Source: Caulobacter sp. NIBR2454 (GTDB taxonomy: Bacteria; Pseudomonadota; Alphaproteobacteria; Caulobacterales; Caulobacteraceae). Taken from it: 64,000 nucleotides of DNA. Positions within the stretch are counted from its first letter, which is position 1. The number at the start of each line of letters is the position of its first letter. The DNA is taken from positions 1,373,001 through 1,437,000 of the forward strand of contig NZ_CP114871.1 in NCBI RefSeq assembly GCF_027474405.1. Direction: 5' to 3'. Position numbers and translations under genes: made by a program. The notes under the pieces are model-generated. The model worked only from the letters and a program-made list of their open reading frames with translations. It was not told the DNA's origin and ran no database searches. This document shows, piece by piece, positions 31,993 to 41,340 of the stretch.

Positions 31993-34959
31993 ATGAGCGC
32001 GGGGGCGCCGTGGAGCGTGAAGGGGATCGACCCCAAAGCGCGCGAGATCGCAAAGGATCTCGCCCGCCGCTCCGGCATGACGCTCGGCGAGTGGCTCAAT
32101 CGCATGATCATCGAGGACGGCGGCCCCGACCTCGGCGACAGCGGCTATGGCGGCCGTCCGGGCCAGAACATCCTCGACCATCCCCGCGCGCAGCGGGAAT
32201 CCTCGACCTCGCGTTTCGACCCCGCCGGCTATCCGGTGGACGAGGCCGGCCGCATCGCCCTGGCGCTGGAGCGTCTGTCCGAACGCATCGAGGCCGCCGA
32301 GGCCCGTCAGGCGCGCGCCGTCACCGGCATCGACCATTCGGTCCGCAACCTCATCGCCCGCCTGGACACGGGCGAGCGTGACGCCGTGGCCGTCGCCGCC
32401 CGCTTCGAGGGCGCCATCGACGAACTAGCCACCGAACAGAAGCTGACCGCCGACCGCCTGCGCCGCATGGAGCAGGGCGGCGCCGACGCCGCCTCGACCG
32501 AGGCGATCAAGACGCTTGAGGCCACAATCGGCAAGCTGGCCGGCCAGGTCTATGAGGGCGAGGCCCGCACCAAGGCCGCCCTCGAAGCCCTCAAGGATTC
32601 CGGCGGCAAGGCGGTCGATACCGACGCCCTGGTCGAAGCCGTGGTCGCCCGCGTATCCCAGCGGTTGGAATCCGCCGAGTCGCGGACTTCCGACGCCCTT
32701 CTCGAACTCAGTGCGTCTTTCATCACCCTCGACGAACGCCTCAAGGCGGTCGAGGGCGGGGGCGGGATCGGCGGCGAGGGCCTCGGCGCCCTGGCCGCCG
32801 ACCTTTCGCGCCGCATGGAGTCCGCGCGGGTCGAAATGACCGCCCAGCTGGAAAAGTCGGCCGGCGGCCGACTCAACTCGCTGGAAGCCTCTTTCCATAC
32901 CCTGCAGTCCCACGTGGACGCCGCCGAGCGCCGCTCGACCGGCGCCCTCGAGCGCATGGGCAAGGAAGTCCTCTCCATCGCCGGCGCCATGAACGCCCGC
33001 ATCAAGGAGGTCGAGGACCGCAACGCCGACGCCGTCGAGAAGATGGGCGCCGAGATCGCCCGCGTCGCCGCGACCACCGACGGCAAACTGGCCCGCGCTG
33101 ATCTGGTCCAGGCCCAGGCCCTCGAACGCCTAGGCGGCGAGATCGCCCGCATCACCGAGCGTCTGTCCGAACGCATCGCCACCGCCGAGCAGCGCAACGC
33201 CCGCGCCATCGACGATGTCGGCGAGCAGGTCGCCCGCGTGGGCGAGCGCCTGACCGAGCGTCAGGAGCGCGTCACCAGCGAACTGTCCGAGCGCATCCGC
33301 CAGAGCGAGGAACGCACCGCCCGCCTGCTGGACGAAGCCCGTGAAAAGGTCGACGCCGGACTGGAAGGCGCCCGTCGCCGCCTGGCCGATCCCGTCGTCG
33401 AGGCGCCGTTCTCCGCGCCCGCCGAACCCGAGCCCGCCTCATCCGCCACCGCCTTCGTCTCCGAAGAACCTGAGGAGGGGGCCGCCTCGTTCTCCGAAGG
33501 CCGCTTCTCCTTCTCCGAGGTCGGGGTCGAGGATCACCGTCCGCCCCTGACCGGCCAGACCTTCGCCCGCCCGCCGGAACCGGCTCCGCCGCCCGCGCCC
33601 CGGCCGGAGCCGCAGGCCGAACCGATGGAGCTGGACTCGCTGTTCGAGCCCGCCGATCCGGTGGAATACGACGATGATCCCCTGGCCGCCCGCTCGCCGG
33701 ACGACCTGGGCTTCACCGACGAGGACTTCGACGCCGCCGACGGCTTCATTCCGCTGCACGGCTCGGACGAGGCGCCCGACGGACCCGACCTGTTCGGGAC
33801 CAGCCAGAACTACCTGCTTGGCCCCGAGGCTAATCCCGAGCCCGTCCGCGTCCTGTCCACCCGTGAAGCGGTGGAACAGGCCCGCGCCGCCGCCCGCGCG
33901 GCTCAGCCGACCTCGGAAGCCCGCCCATTCCTGACGCCGTCGGGTTCGCGTTCCTTCTTCTCGGGCCTGATGGGTTCGCGTCGGGGCGGCCGTCGCGCCG
34001 GCTCCTCCATGCAGACCGTGGCCTTCTTCAGCGCCGGCGTCGCCATGCTGGGCCTGGCCACGACCGGCCTGTTCCTCAGCGGCCAGAGCGCCGAAAAGCC
34101 GGCGACCAAGGGCGACGAGACCGCCCCGCGCACGCCGCTGGACAACGCCCGCGCCGCCGTCGCCATCGTCACGCCGAACATGGCCCAGTCTCTGTCGCCC
34201 ACCAGCGTCACCGACGACCAGACCGCCGCCTACGAAGACGCGGTCCGCCGGATCGAAGCGGGCGACAACGCCGCCGTCGCGCCCCTGCGCAACATCGCCG
34301 AGTCCGGCCATCCCGCCGCTCAGTTCTATCTGGCCAAGCTGTACGAGAACGGCGAGGCGAACCTGAAGGCCAATCCCGCCGAGGCCCGCCGCTGGACCGA
34401 ACGCGCCGCCCAGGGTGGCGACCGCAAGGCCATGCACAATCTCGGCCTCTATTACTTCGAGGGGCAGGGCGGTCAGAAGAACCCCGCCGTCGCCGCCCAG
34501 TGGTTCCGCAAGGCCGCCGACCTCGGTCTGGTGGACAGCCAGTACAATCTTGGCCGCATCTACGAGGCTGGCTTCGGCGTCGCCCAGAACAACGCCGAGG
34601 CCTACAAGTGGTATCTGATCGCCGGCAAGGCCGGGGACGATGAGGCCCGCGCCAGCGCGGTGCGCATCAAGCCGCAACTGAGCGCCGAGGCGCAGACCGC
34701 CGCCGAGCGTTCGGCCGCCGGTTTCCGCACGGCGGGCGGCGCGGCCCCGACCAACCTGGCGGCCGCGGGCGCGGCCAACAGCCTGATCACGGCCCAGAAG
34801 GCCCTGTCGCGCCTCGGCTATTACCAAGGGCCGCAGGACGGCGTGTCTTCGCCCGCCCTGCGCCTGGCGATTTCGGCCTATCAACGCGACCAGGGGCTTT
34901 CGACGACCGGCAGCGCCGACGCCGAGCTGGTTGCGCGACTGGCGGCTTTCGCTCAGTGA
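31993..34959 (+). CDS. podJ: Polar organelle development protein PodJ
   Basis: A cell-pole scaffold that directs pilus, holdfast and flagellar-pole factors in Caulobacter. The 988-residue protein starts with the conserved APWSVKGIDPKAREIAKDLA segment and SGMTLGEWLN. A long coiled-coil region, rich in ERLSERIATAEQRNARA-like heptads, spans about residues 80-480; a Pro/Glu-rich linker follows; a single membrane helix lies near 675-697; then Sel1-type repeats at about 774-883 (PAAQFYLAKLYENGEA, AMHNLGLYYFEGQG, SQYNLGRIYEAGFG) and a C-terminal peptidoglycan-binding domain near 930-985 (ALSRLGYYQGPQDG). This domain order and length match PodJ (about 974 aa). The ATG at 31993 has GGGAG upstream; an in-frame ATG at 31945 lies in the CtrA/promoter zone and is less likely. 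Confidence 0.95.
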   Translation: MSAGAPWSVKGIDPKAREIAKDLARRSGMTLGEWLNRMIIEDGGPDLGDSGYGGRPGQNILDHPRAQRESSTSRFDPAGYPVDEAGRIALALERLSERIEAAEARQARAVTGIDHSVRNLIARLDTGERDAVAVAARFEGAIDELATEQKLTADRLRRMEQGGADAASTEAIKTLEATIGKLAGQVYEGEARTKAALEALKDSGGKAVDTDALVEAVVARVSQRLESAESRTSDALLELSASFITLDERLKAVEGGGGIGGEGLGALAADLSRRMESARVEMTAQLEKSAGGRLNSLEASFHTLQSHVDAAERRSTGALERMGKEVLSIAGAMNARIKEVEDRNADAVEKMGAEIARVAATTDGKLARADLVQAQALERLGGEIARITERLSERIATAEQRNARAIDDVGEQVARVGERLTERQERVTSELSERIRQSEERTARLLDEAREKVDAGLEGARRRLADPVVEAPFSAPAEPEPASSATAFVSEEPEEGAASFSEGRFSFSEVGVEDHRPPLTGQTFARPPEPAPPPAPRPEPQAEPMELDSLFEPADPVEYDDDPLAARSPDDLGFTDEDFDAADGFIPLHGSDEAPDGPDLFGTSQNYLLGPEANPEPVRVLSTREAVEQARAAARAAQPTSEARPFLTPSGSRSFFSGLMGSRRGGRRAGSSMQTVAFFSAGVAMLGLATTGLFLSGQSAEKPATKGDETAPRTPLDNARAAVAIVTPNMAQSLSPTSVTDDQTAAYEDAVRRIEAGDNAAVAPLRNIAESGHPAAQFYLAKLYENGEANLKANPAEARRWTERAAQGGDRKAMHNLGLYYFEGQGGQKNPAVAAQWFRKAADLGLVDSQYNLGRIYEAGFGVAQNNAEAYKWYLIAGKAGDDEARASAVRIKPQLSAEAQTAAERSAAGFRTAGGAAPTNLAAAGAANSLITAQKALSRLGYYQGPQDGVSSPALRLAISAYQRDQGLSTTGSADAELVARLAAFAQ

Positions 34960-35038
34960 TGCGTCGCCTTCGGGCGAAGACTTGAAGACGTCAGGGGTGG
35001 CGTAAGGCCGTACGACCGGCCGGTGTGGAAGGCGTGTT

Positions 35039-35959
35039 TTGGACCTCTATCTGCCCATAGCGGAAGTCTCCGTGAATGCGCCGCTGCTGGTGGTGCTGGG
35101 GGCTCTGGTCGGCTTCATCTCGGGCCTGTTCGGCATCGGCGGCGGCTTCCTGATGACGCCGGTTCTGGTCTTCCTGGGCATCCCCCCGGTCGTGGCCGTG
35201 GCGTCGGAAGCCAACCACGTGGCCGCGTCCTCGGTCTCCAGCGTCATCGCCTACAGCCGCAAGCGCGCCGTGGACTTCCGCATGGGCGGGGTGCTGGCCG
35301 CGGGCGGGGTGATGGGCGCCTTCCTGGGGGTCGAGGCTTTCCGCCTGCTGCGCCTGCTGGGTCAGGCCGACCTCGTGGTCTCGGTCTCCTACCTGTTGTT
35401 CCTGGGCGTCATCGGCGGCCTGATGCTGATGGAGTCCCTGCGCTCCATCCTGCGCCGCCGCCGGGGCGAGGCCCCCGCCGCGCCCCGCGATCGCCGCCCC
35501 ATGTGGCTCTACGGCCTGCCGCTCAAGATGCGGTTTCCCAAGTCGCGCCTCTATATCAGCGTCATCCCGCCCATCGTCCTGGGGATCTTCGTCGGCATCC
35601 TGTCGGCCATCATGGGGGTCGGCGGCGGTTTCATCCTGGTGCCGGCCATGGTCTATCTGCTGCGCATGCCGGCCGGCGTGGTCGTCGGCACCAGCCTGTT
35701 CCAGATCATCATCACCACCAGCCTGACCAGTGTCCTCCAGGCGGGCCGCAACCAGACGGTCGATATCGTCCTGGCCACCCTGCTGCTGGCCGGCGGCGTG
35801 GTCGGCGCCCAGTTCGGCGCCCGCATGTCCTCGCGCTTCCGGGCCGAGGAGCTGCGCGCCCTGTTGGGCCTGCTGGTCCTGGTGGTGGGCCTGCGCATGG
35901 GCCTGGATCTCTTCATCCGCCCCGAAGACCCCTTCGTGCTCGTGTCGGGGGCCGGCTGA
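35039..35959 (+). CDS. TauE/SafE-family sulfite or organosulfonate exporter
   Basis: A 306-residue inner-membrane protein with about eight helices and the two inverted family motifs GLFGIGGGFLMTPVL (near residue 30) and AIMGVGGGFILVPAM (near 187). TauE/SafE proteins move sulfite, sulfonates or related anions. The TTG at 35039 is taken as start because GGAAGG lies six bases upstream and no ATG or GTG gives a better spacing before the first helix. Its stop overlaps the ATG of the TIGR02186 gene, so they are coupled. Confidence 0.9.
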   Translation: MDLYLPIAEVSVNAPLLVVLGALVGFISGLFGIGGGFLMTPVLVFLGIPPVVAVASEANHVAASSVSSVIAYSRKRAVDFRMGGVLAAGGVMGAFLGVEAFRLLRLLGQADLVVSVSYLLFLGVIGGLMLMESLRSILRRRRGEAPAAPRDRRPMWLYGLPLKMRFPKSRLYISVIPPIVLGIFVGILSAIMGVGGGFILVPAMVYLLRMPAGVVVGTSLFQIIITTSLTSVLQAGRNQTVDIVLATLLLAGGVVGAQFGARMSSRFRAEELRALLGLLVLVVGLRMGLDLFIRPEDPFVLVSGAG

Positions 35960-36717
35960 TGGCCGTCGATCTTCCCCCGCCCGTGGCCGCGGTCTCCGCC
36001 GCCCTCACCGAGACCGAGGTCAAGGTCACCTCCGGCTTCCGGGGCGCCGACATCGTCATCTACGGCGCCGTGTTCGACCCGTCCCAGCGCCCCAGCGACC
36101 TGGTCGTCCTGGTCAGCGGCCCCGAGCAGCCGATCCGCCTGGCCCAGAAGAACCGCGTCGCCGGCATCTGGCTCAACAGCCGCCCGGTGGTGTTCACCGG
36201 CGCCCCCGGCTTCTACATCGCCGCCTCGACCCGGCCGCTGAACCAGATCGCCAGCTTCTCGGCCTTGCGCGAACTCAACGCCGGCCTCGACCACCTGGCC
36301 ATCGCCGCCCCTGAAGAGCAGCGGATCGAGCGCCGCTACGGCGTGCGCGACATGGTCGTCAGCCGCCTGGGCTCGGACTATCTGGACTGGCGCCGCGCCG
36401 TGATCCGCCTGAAGGAGAAGGCCGGCCTCTACGCCGCCGAGGCCGACGGCGTCCGCTTCGTGGACCGCGGCCTGTTCCGCGCCCAGATCGCCCTGCCCAC
36501 CGCCGCGCCCATCGGCAAGTACGAGGCGCGCATCATCCTGTTCCAGGACGGCCGGCCCGTCTCGATCCGCGACCGCACCCTGACGGTCGAAAAGGTCGGG
36601 CTGGAGCGTCATCTTTATCTGTTCGCGCATCAGCGGCCTTGGACCTATGGTCTGGCTTCGGTGGCGATCGCCCTGTTGGCGGGCTGGGCCGCCTCCGTCG
36701 TGTTCCGCAGGAGCTGA
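35959..36717 (+). CDS. TIGR02186-type membrane-anchored protein
   Basis: A 252-residue protein of the TIGR02186 type: a mostly beta-rich ectodomain (TEVKVTSGFRGADIVIYGAVF, VVLVSGPEQPIRLAQK, RVAGIWLN) and a C-terminal membrane helix (YGLASVAIALLAGWAASVVF) with short basic end. The family is usually encoded next to TauE/SafE transporters, as here (start codon overlaps the TauE stop). This copy lacks an obvious signal peptide at its chosen start. Function unknown; a transporter accessory role is inferred from context. Confidence 0.85.
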   Translation: MAVDLPPPVAAVSAALTETEVKVTSGFRGADIVIYGAVFDPSQRPSDLVVLVSGPEQPIRLAQKNRVAGIWLNSRPVVFTGAPGFYIAASTRPLNQIASFSALRELNAGLDHLAIAAPEEQRIERRYGVRDMVVSRLGSDYLDWRRAVIRLKEKAGLYAAEADGVRFVDRGLFRAQIALPTAAPIGKYEARIILFQDGRPVSIRDRTLTVEKVGLERHLYLFAHQRPWTYGLASVAIALLAGWAASVVFRRS

Positions 36718-36720
36718 TCC

Positions 36721-37170
36721 ATGGATTTGGCGCAAAAGCCGCCCCGCGTGATCTGGGTCGTCGGCGTCCTCACCGTCCTGCCGCTGTTCGTCGCCTCGGC
36801 GGTGTTCTGCTACGGCCCCATGCACCTGCGCGCGGCGGGCCTGACCAGTCTGATCGCCTACGCCACGGCCCTGCTGTCCTATCTGGGCGGCATCCATGCG
36901 GGGCTGGAGATCGACAAGGCCCGTCCCCGATGGCTGGTGCTGGGCCTGTCCCTGGCGGCCCCCGCCGTGGCCTGGCTGCTGCTGCTGGGCGGCGACGACT
37001 TCGGCCCCGCCTGGCAGATCGCCGGCGTGCTGACCGCCCTGCTGCTGCAATGGCTATGGGACGCCACCAGCCATGACGGCCCGTCGTGGCGTCCGCGCCT
37101 GCGCACCCTGCTCACCGCCGGCGCCGCCATCGCCCTGGCCGTGGCGTTGGAGCAGGCGCTGAGTCTTTAG
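36721..37170 (+). CDS. DUF3429 membrane protein
   Basis: A 149-residue protein with four to five helices, matching the DUF3429 pattern (PLFVASAVFCYGPMHLRAAGL, YATALLSYLGGIHAGLEI). Spaced three nt from the TIGR02186 gene, so probably one operon with the TauE exporter. Its 3' end overlaps the convergent pdeM gene by 4 nt. Function unknown. Confidence 0.83.
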   Translation: MDLAQKPPRVIWVVGVLTVLPLFVASAVFCYGPMHLRAAGLTSLIAYATALLSYLGGIHAGLEIDKARPRWLVLGLSLAAPAVAWLLLLGGDDFGPAWQIAGVLTALLLQWLWDATSHDGPSWRPRLRTLLTAGAAIALAVALEQALSL

Positions 37171-37883
37171 TCCGGCCGAAGCGACTTCCACCCCACCGCA
37201 TGCACCTTGCCGCGGCCCAGCGCTCCGGCGATTGGGGCGGTGGCGAACAGGCCGGCGAAGGCCTTGTCCATGATGTTCAGCCCGCCGGTGAACGCGCCGA
37301 AGGCCGGCATCACCACCCGCGATCCATCCGTCACGAAGCACCGCCGCCGCACCGATCCGGCCGCCGCCGCCACCCGCGCGCAGGGATGCAGGTGCCCGCT
37401 GACCTCGCCCGGCTGGGCCCCGTCCCGCGGCTCGTGGCGCAGGGTCAGGCCCGCCAGCGCCATCTCGTCGATGATCTCGCCCGGCAGGGTGCGCGGCCCG
37501 TCCGCGTCGTGGTTGCCCACCACCCAGACCAGGGTCCGCCCCGTCGCCAGCCCCGCGATCCGCGCCGCGTCGTCCGCCGCCAGCCGATCCTCCGCCGCCC
37601 CGTCGTGGAAGCTGTCGCCCAGGAACACCAGCAACGCCGGGTTGGTCGCCGCCAGCTCCCGCTCCAGCCGGTCCAGGGTCTCGCGCGTGTCGTAGGGCGG
37701 CAGCATCTGGCCCCGCGCCGCATAGGCGCTCCCCTTCTCGAAGTGCAGGTCGGCCACGACCAGGGCCCGCTCGGCCTCCAGCCACATGGCCCCCGACGCG
37801 CGCAGCACCGGCTCGGCCCGATGCAGGCCGACGCGCAATCCCCCGCAAGGGTTGGCCGCAAAACTCAAACGGCTCGAACTCAA
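37167..37883 (-). CDS. pdeM: Ligase-associated DNA damage response endonuclease PdeM
   Basis: A 238-residue calcineurin-like phosphoesterase of the PdeM family, encoded with a DEXH helicase and usually an ATP-dependent ligase and exonuclease. Metal-binding motifs seen: VADLHFEKGSAYAARG, FLGDSFHDG, VWVVGNHDADGP, and the C-terminal VSGHLHPCARV, the normal phosphodiesterase order DxH...GDxxD...GNHD...GHxH with GDSFHD in the second position. The proposed TTG start at 37883 overlaps the helicase stop (TTGA), consistent with coupling; no closer ATG exists. The usual partners ligase and exonuclease are not next to it. Confidence 0.9.
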   Translation of the reverse strand: MSSSRLSFAANPCGGLRVGLHRAEPVLRASGAMWLEAERALVVADLHFEKGSAYAARGQMLPPYDTRETLDRLERELAATNPALLVFLGDSFHDGAAEDRLAADDAARIAGLATGRTLVWVVGNHDADGPRTLPGEIIDEMALAGLTLRHEPRDGAQPGEVSGHLHPCARVAAAAGSVRRRCFVTDGSRVVMPAFGAFTGGLNIMDKAFAGLFATAPIAGALGRGKVHAVGWKSLRPD

Positions 37884-40372
37884 GCCAGCGCCTCCGCGAT
37901 CAGATCGGCTTCGGCCTCGGCCAGGATGGCGTCGCCCGCATCGCCCAGGTTCACCCGTTCGCGCCCGATCTCCAGCATGATCGGCACGGCGAACGGCGAA
38001 ACCTTGGTCAGGGCCGCATGCCGGATGCGCCCCTTGATGCGCGTCAGGAACCCGGCCACGCGCGCCACGTCGATGAGGTCCGTCGCCGCATCCTGCCGCG
38101 CGCACCGCAGCAGCAGGTGGTCCGGCTGGTGCCGCCGCAACACGTCGTAGATCAGGTCGGCGCTGAACGTCACCTGCCGCCCGGTCTTCTCCTGGCCCGG
38201 AAAGCGCCGCTCGATCAGGCCCGAGATGATCGCCGCCCCCTTGAAGGTGCGCTTCATCATGTAGCTTTCGTCCAGCCACGCCTCCAGATCGTCGCCCAGC
38301 ATGTCCTGGTCGAACAGGGCGTCCAGGTCCGCCTCGTCCAGGGGTTTGAGCGCCCAGATGTTGACCGCATAGTCGTTGGCCACGAACCCCAACGGCTGCA
38401 GCCCCGCCCGCTCCATCCGCCGGGTCAGCAGCATGGCCAGGGTGTTGTGCGCGTGCCGCCCCTCGAAGCTGTAGCAGACCATGTGATGCCGCTTCCCCCG
38501 AGGAAACGTCTCCACCAGCAGCTCGTCCTCCGACGGCAGGGCCGAGCGCGCCTTCTGGTATCCCAGCCATTCCTGAACGTCGGCGGGCAGGGCGGTCCAT
38601 TCGCGCTCGTCCGACATCATCCGCCGCACCCGCTGGGCGAGGTAGGTGGACAGGGGAAACTTCGACCCGCCCCACGACAGGATCATGGGGTTGTCCTTGG
38701 GCGCCGGGCTGACCAGCACATCTTCGCCGACGATGGCGTTGAACCGCCACACCTGCCCCGCGAACACGAAGGTGTCGCCGGCCTTGAGCTGCTCGAAGAA
38801 GCCTTCCTCGGCCTGGCCGATCTTGCGCCCGCCGCGCTTGCCGATGGCCACCTTCACGTTCAGCGTCGCCGCCGACAGGATGGCCCCCACATTCATGCGG
38901 TGCCGCTGCGCCGTCTGGGCGTTGCGCACCCGCCACAGCCCGTCCTCGCGCCCCTGCACGATCCGGCGGAAGCGGTCATAGGTCTTCAACGCGTATCCGC
39001 CGGTCGACACGAAATCGACCACCTGCTCGAAGTCCTCCCACGACAGGTCGCGATAGGGCCCTGCGGTCCGCACCTCGTCGTACAGCGCCAGAAGGTCGAA
39101 CGGCTCCGAACAGGCGCAGCCCATGACGTGTTGCGCCAGCACGTCCAAGGTCCCGGTCCGGCGCGGCTCCCCGTCCAGGGCGTTCTCGACGATGGCGTCG
39201 GCGGCGGCCCGGCACTCCAGCATCTCGAACCGGTTGGCCGGCACCAGCAGCGCCCGCGACGGCTCGTCCAGCCGGTGGTTGGACCGCCCGATCCGCTGCA
39301 CCATCCGCGACGACCCCTTGGGCGCCGCCAGCTGCACCACCAGGTCCACGTCCCCCCAGTCGATGCCCATGTCCAGGGTCGAGGTGCAGACGATGGCCCT
39401 AAGCTCCCCCCGCGCCATGGCCGCCTCGACCTTGCGCCGCTGCTCGGCCGACAGGCTGCCGTGGTGCAGGCCGATGGGCAGGTTCTCGTCGTTCAGCGCC
39501 CACAGCTCCTGGAACGCGAACTCGGCCTGAAAGCGCGTGTTCACGAACACCAGGGTCGTCTTGCAGCCCTTGATGATCTCGTACAGCTCGGCCATGGCGT
39601 GCTCGGCCGTATGCCCCGCCCACGGCACCCGCCCCCCGCTGACCAGCACCTCGACGTGCGGCGTGACCCCGCCCTGGCCGAAGACGATGTCGACGCCGAG
39701 GTCCATCTTCTCCTGCCCCGCTTGCGGGGCAGGAGAAGATGGCGACAACCACTCCGCGATCAGCCCCGGATCATCCACCGTCGCCGACAGCCCGACCCGC
39801 CGCATCTGCGGCGCGAACTGCTGCAGCCGCGCCAGGCCCAGCGACAGCAGGTCGCCGCGCTTGTTGGGCCACATGGCGTGGACCTCGTCGATGATGACGC
39901 AGCGCAGGTCCTCGAAATAGGTCCGCGCCCCGTCCCAGGCGCAGAACAGCGCCAGCTGCTCGGGCGTGGTCAAAAGGATGTCTGGCGGCTTCAGCCTCTG
40001 GCGGGCCTTGCGCGCCTCGCCGGTGTCGCCCGTGCGGCTCTCGGCCACGATCGGCAGGCCCATCTCGCGGATGGGCGTCATCAGGTTGCGCTCGACGTCC
40101 ACCGCCAGCGCCTTCAACGGCGAGATGTACAGGGTATGCACCCCCCGAACCGGCCCGTTCGACGGCGGCCGCTCGGACAGTTCGATCAGGCTCGGCAGGA
40201 ACCCGGCCAGGGTCTTGCCCCCGCCCGTGGGCGCGATCAGCACCGCATGCCGACCCGCATTGGCCTTCTCGATCATGGCCAGCTGATGCGCCCGCGCGCT
40301 CCACCCGCGCGAAGCGAACCAGTCGGCGAACCGCGCAGGCAACAAGGCAGAAGCAGGCAGGGCGCCGTCCAT
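37880..40372 (-). CDS. Ligase-associated DNA damage response DEXH-box helicase (Lhr-like)
   Basis: An 830-residue superfamily 2 helicase of the Lhr-related, ligase-associated group. Motifs: APTGGGKT (47-54), DEVH (162-165), LSATVDDP, VFVNTRFQAEFAF, CTSTLDMGIDWGDVD, GSSRMVQRIGRSNHRLDEPSRA (key residues QRIGRSNH). The ATG at 40372 has AGGGG upstream. Unusual: residues 211-224 (SPAPQAGQEKM region) are encoded by a 40-bp perfect palindrome at 39703-39742, absent from the family's normal spacing between the ATP-binding domain and WAGH motif. Upstream of the gene is the AT-rich islet instead of the ligase and exonuclease often found there. Confidence 0.92.
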   Translation of the reverse strand: MDGALPASALLPARFADWFASRGWSARAHQLAMIEKANAGRHAVLIAPTGGGKTLAGFLPSLIELSERPPSNGPVRGVHTLYISPLKALAVDVERNLMTPIREMGLPIVAESRTGDTGEARKARQRLKPPDILLTTPEQLALFCAWDGARTYFEDLRCVIIDEVHAMWPNKRGDLLSLGLARLQQFAPQMRRVGLSATVDDPGLIAEWLSPSSPAPQAGQEKMDLGVDIVFGQGGVTPHVEVLVSGGRVPWAGHTAEHAMAELYEIIKGCKTTLVFVNTRFQAEFAFQELWALNDENLPIGLHHGSLSAEQRRKVEAAMARGELRAIVCTSTLDMGIDWGDVDLVVQLAAPKGSSRMVQRIGRSNHRLDEPSRALLVPANRFEMLECRAAADAIVENALDGEPRRTGTLDVLAQHVMGCACSEPFDLLALYDEVRTAGPYRDLSWEDFEQVVDFVSTGGYALKTYDRFRRIVQGREDGLWRVRNAQTAQRHRMNVGAILSAATLNVKVAIGKRGGRKIGQAEEGFFEQLKAGDTFVFAGQVWRFNAIVGEDVLVSPAPKDNPMILSWGGSKFPLSTYLAQRVRRMMSDEREWTALPADVQEWLGYQKARSALPSEDELLVETFPRGKRHHMVCYSFEGRHAHNTLAMLLTRRMERAGLQPLGFVANDYAVNIWALKPLDEADLDALFDQDMLGDDLEAWLDESYMMKRTFKGAAIISGLIERRFPGQEKTGRQVTFSADLIYDVLRRHQPDHLLLRCARQDAATDLIDVARVAGFLTRIKGRIRHAALTKVSPFAVPIMLEIGRERVNLGDAGDAILAEAEADLIAEALA
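39703..39742. repeat. 40-bp perfect palindrome within the helicase gene
   Basis: Arms of 19 nt (39703-39721 and 39724-39742) pair without mismatch around a 2-nt TT loop; the core is CTCCTGCCCCGC-TT-GCGGGGCAGGAG. It encodes about 13 residues in a loop of the helicase. It has the look of a palindromic repeat element that has entered a coding region in frame. Confidence 0.88.
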
Positions 40373-40439
40373 CACGCCCCTATAACACGTTCCCGTTTCG
40401 TTTCGATGCGGCGGATTGGGTATGGGCTGTTTTCATTGA

Positions 40440-41340
40440 ACGGTTAAGGTAGATATTTCAACCTTGTTCGCGTCTGGGGGGAGCATGCTAGGCATGAAAA
40501 GAGGAAAGGCGGCGGCTAAAGCTTCCGCGCATGGGTTTCAAATAAACTGGGGGCTTCTGGTATTTGGTGTTCTTTTTGTATTTGTCGCGGTTATAATAGA
40601 GCATCCAAATTTTTCAGATATACTAACTAATGGCGGATCTGTATTTTTTAGTAGCAAAACGGCTATTGGCCTTCTTAAGGAGATAGGATTTGCACTTATA
40701 ATTGCTTTCTGTGTTGCTTACTTCATAGAGAGGCAGGCAAAGCAGAGAGATGAGGATGCGACTGAAAAAGCTAGAGGGAGAATCGCTCAAGACGTCATTC
40801 AGGCGGTGTTTGGCCTTCAGCATGATCAATCATACGTAAAAAAAGTTGTAGAACAGACGCTTCAACCAAAAGTTGTTAGAGATAAAATATCTCTTCAATA
40901 TAGTATTGATCAGTTGAATTCAGAAGATATATCTAAATTGTCTGTCCCGGAGGGGCGATTTACGAAATTAACTATGGTTTCTGGGTATAGGTTTTTAAAT
41001 ATCTCTCTTCAAACTGTAAGATTTGACGTAAAATATGCGTTGGCTGCGAGAATTGGTCAGAAATTTAGGGACTTTGCCAGGGTTTGTATGGTGAAGTTTG
41101 ATGGGGTTGAGCTTGCCGAGCCCGACATTGAAGGTGGGTACGTTTCCGATAGGGGCGTCGGTGATGACGCATACAAGCTATATTCTTGGGAAAAGGAATT
41201 GCCCCCAGGCGGCTGTTTGACGGTGCTGGTTGAAGCCGTCAGCATCAAAGAGCTTTCGGATAACGAGGTTTGGGGAAGTTTGCATGCTACAATCCATGGC
41301 GCGGAGTTCAAAGCCCGTGTCCGTGTGCCGGGTTTACGGT
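40440..41340. other. AT-rich islet
   Basis: By eye this 0.9-kb stretch is clearly AT-richer than the window (many TTT/AAA codons, ATA and AGA triplets) and covers most of one gene. Composition returns to normal near 41340, inside the same gene. No tRNA, integrase, direct repeat pair or IS element is seen at the borders. Confidence 0.75.

Noticed and set aside
32010..34884. Coding frames on both strands within podJ
   Set aside because: Antisense and shifted shadows of the podJ coiled coil.
38018..40447. Long plus-strand open frame opposite the DEXH helicase
   Set aside because: Shadow frame; His/Pro/Gln-rich without domains, while the minus strand has clear helicase motifs.
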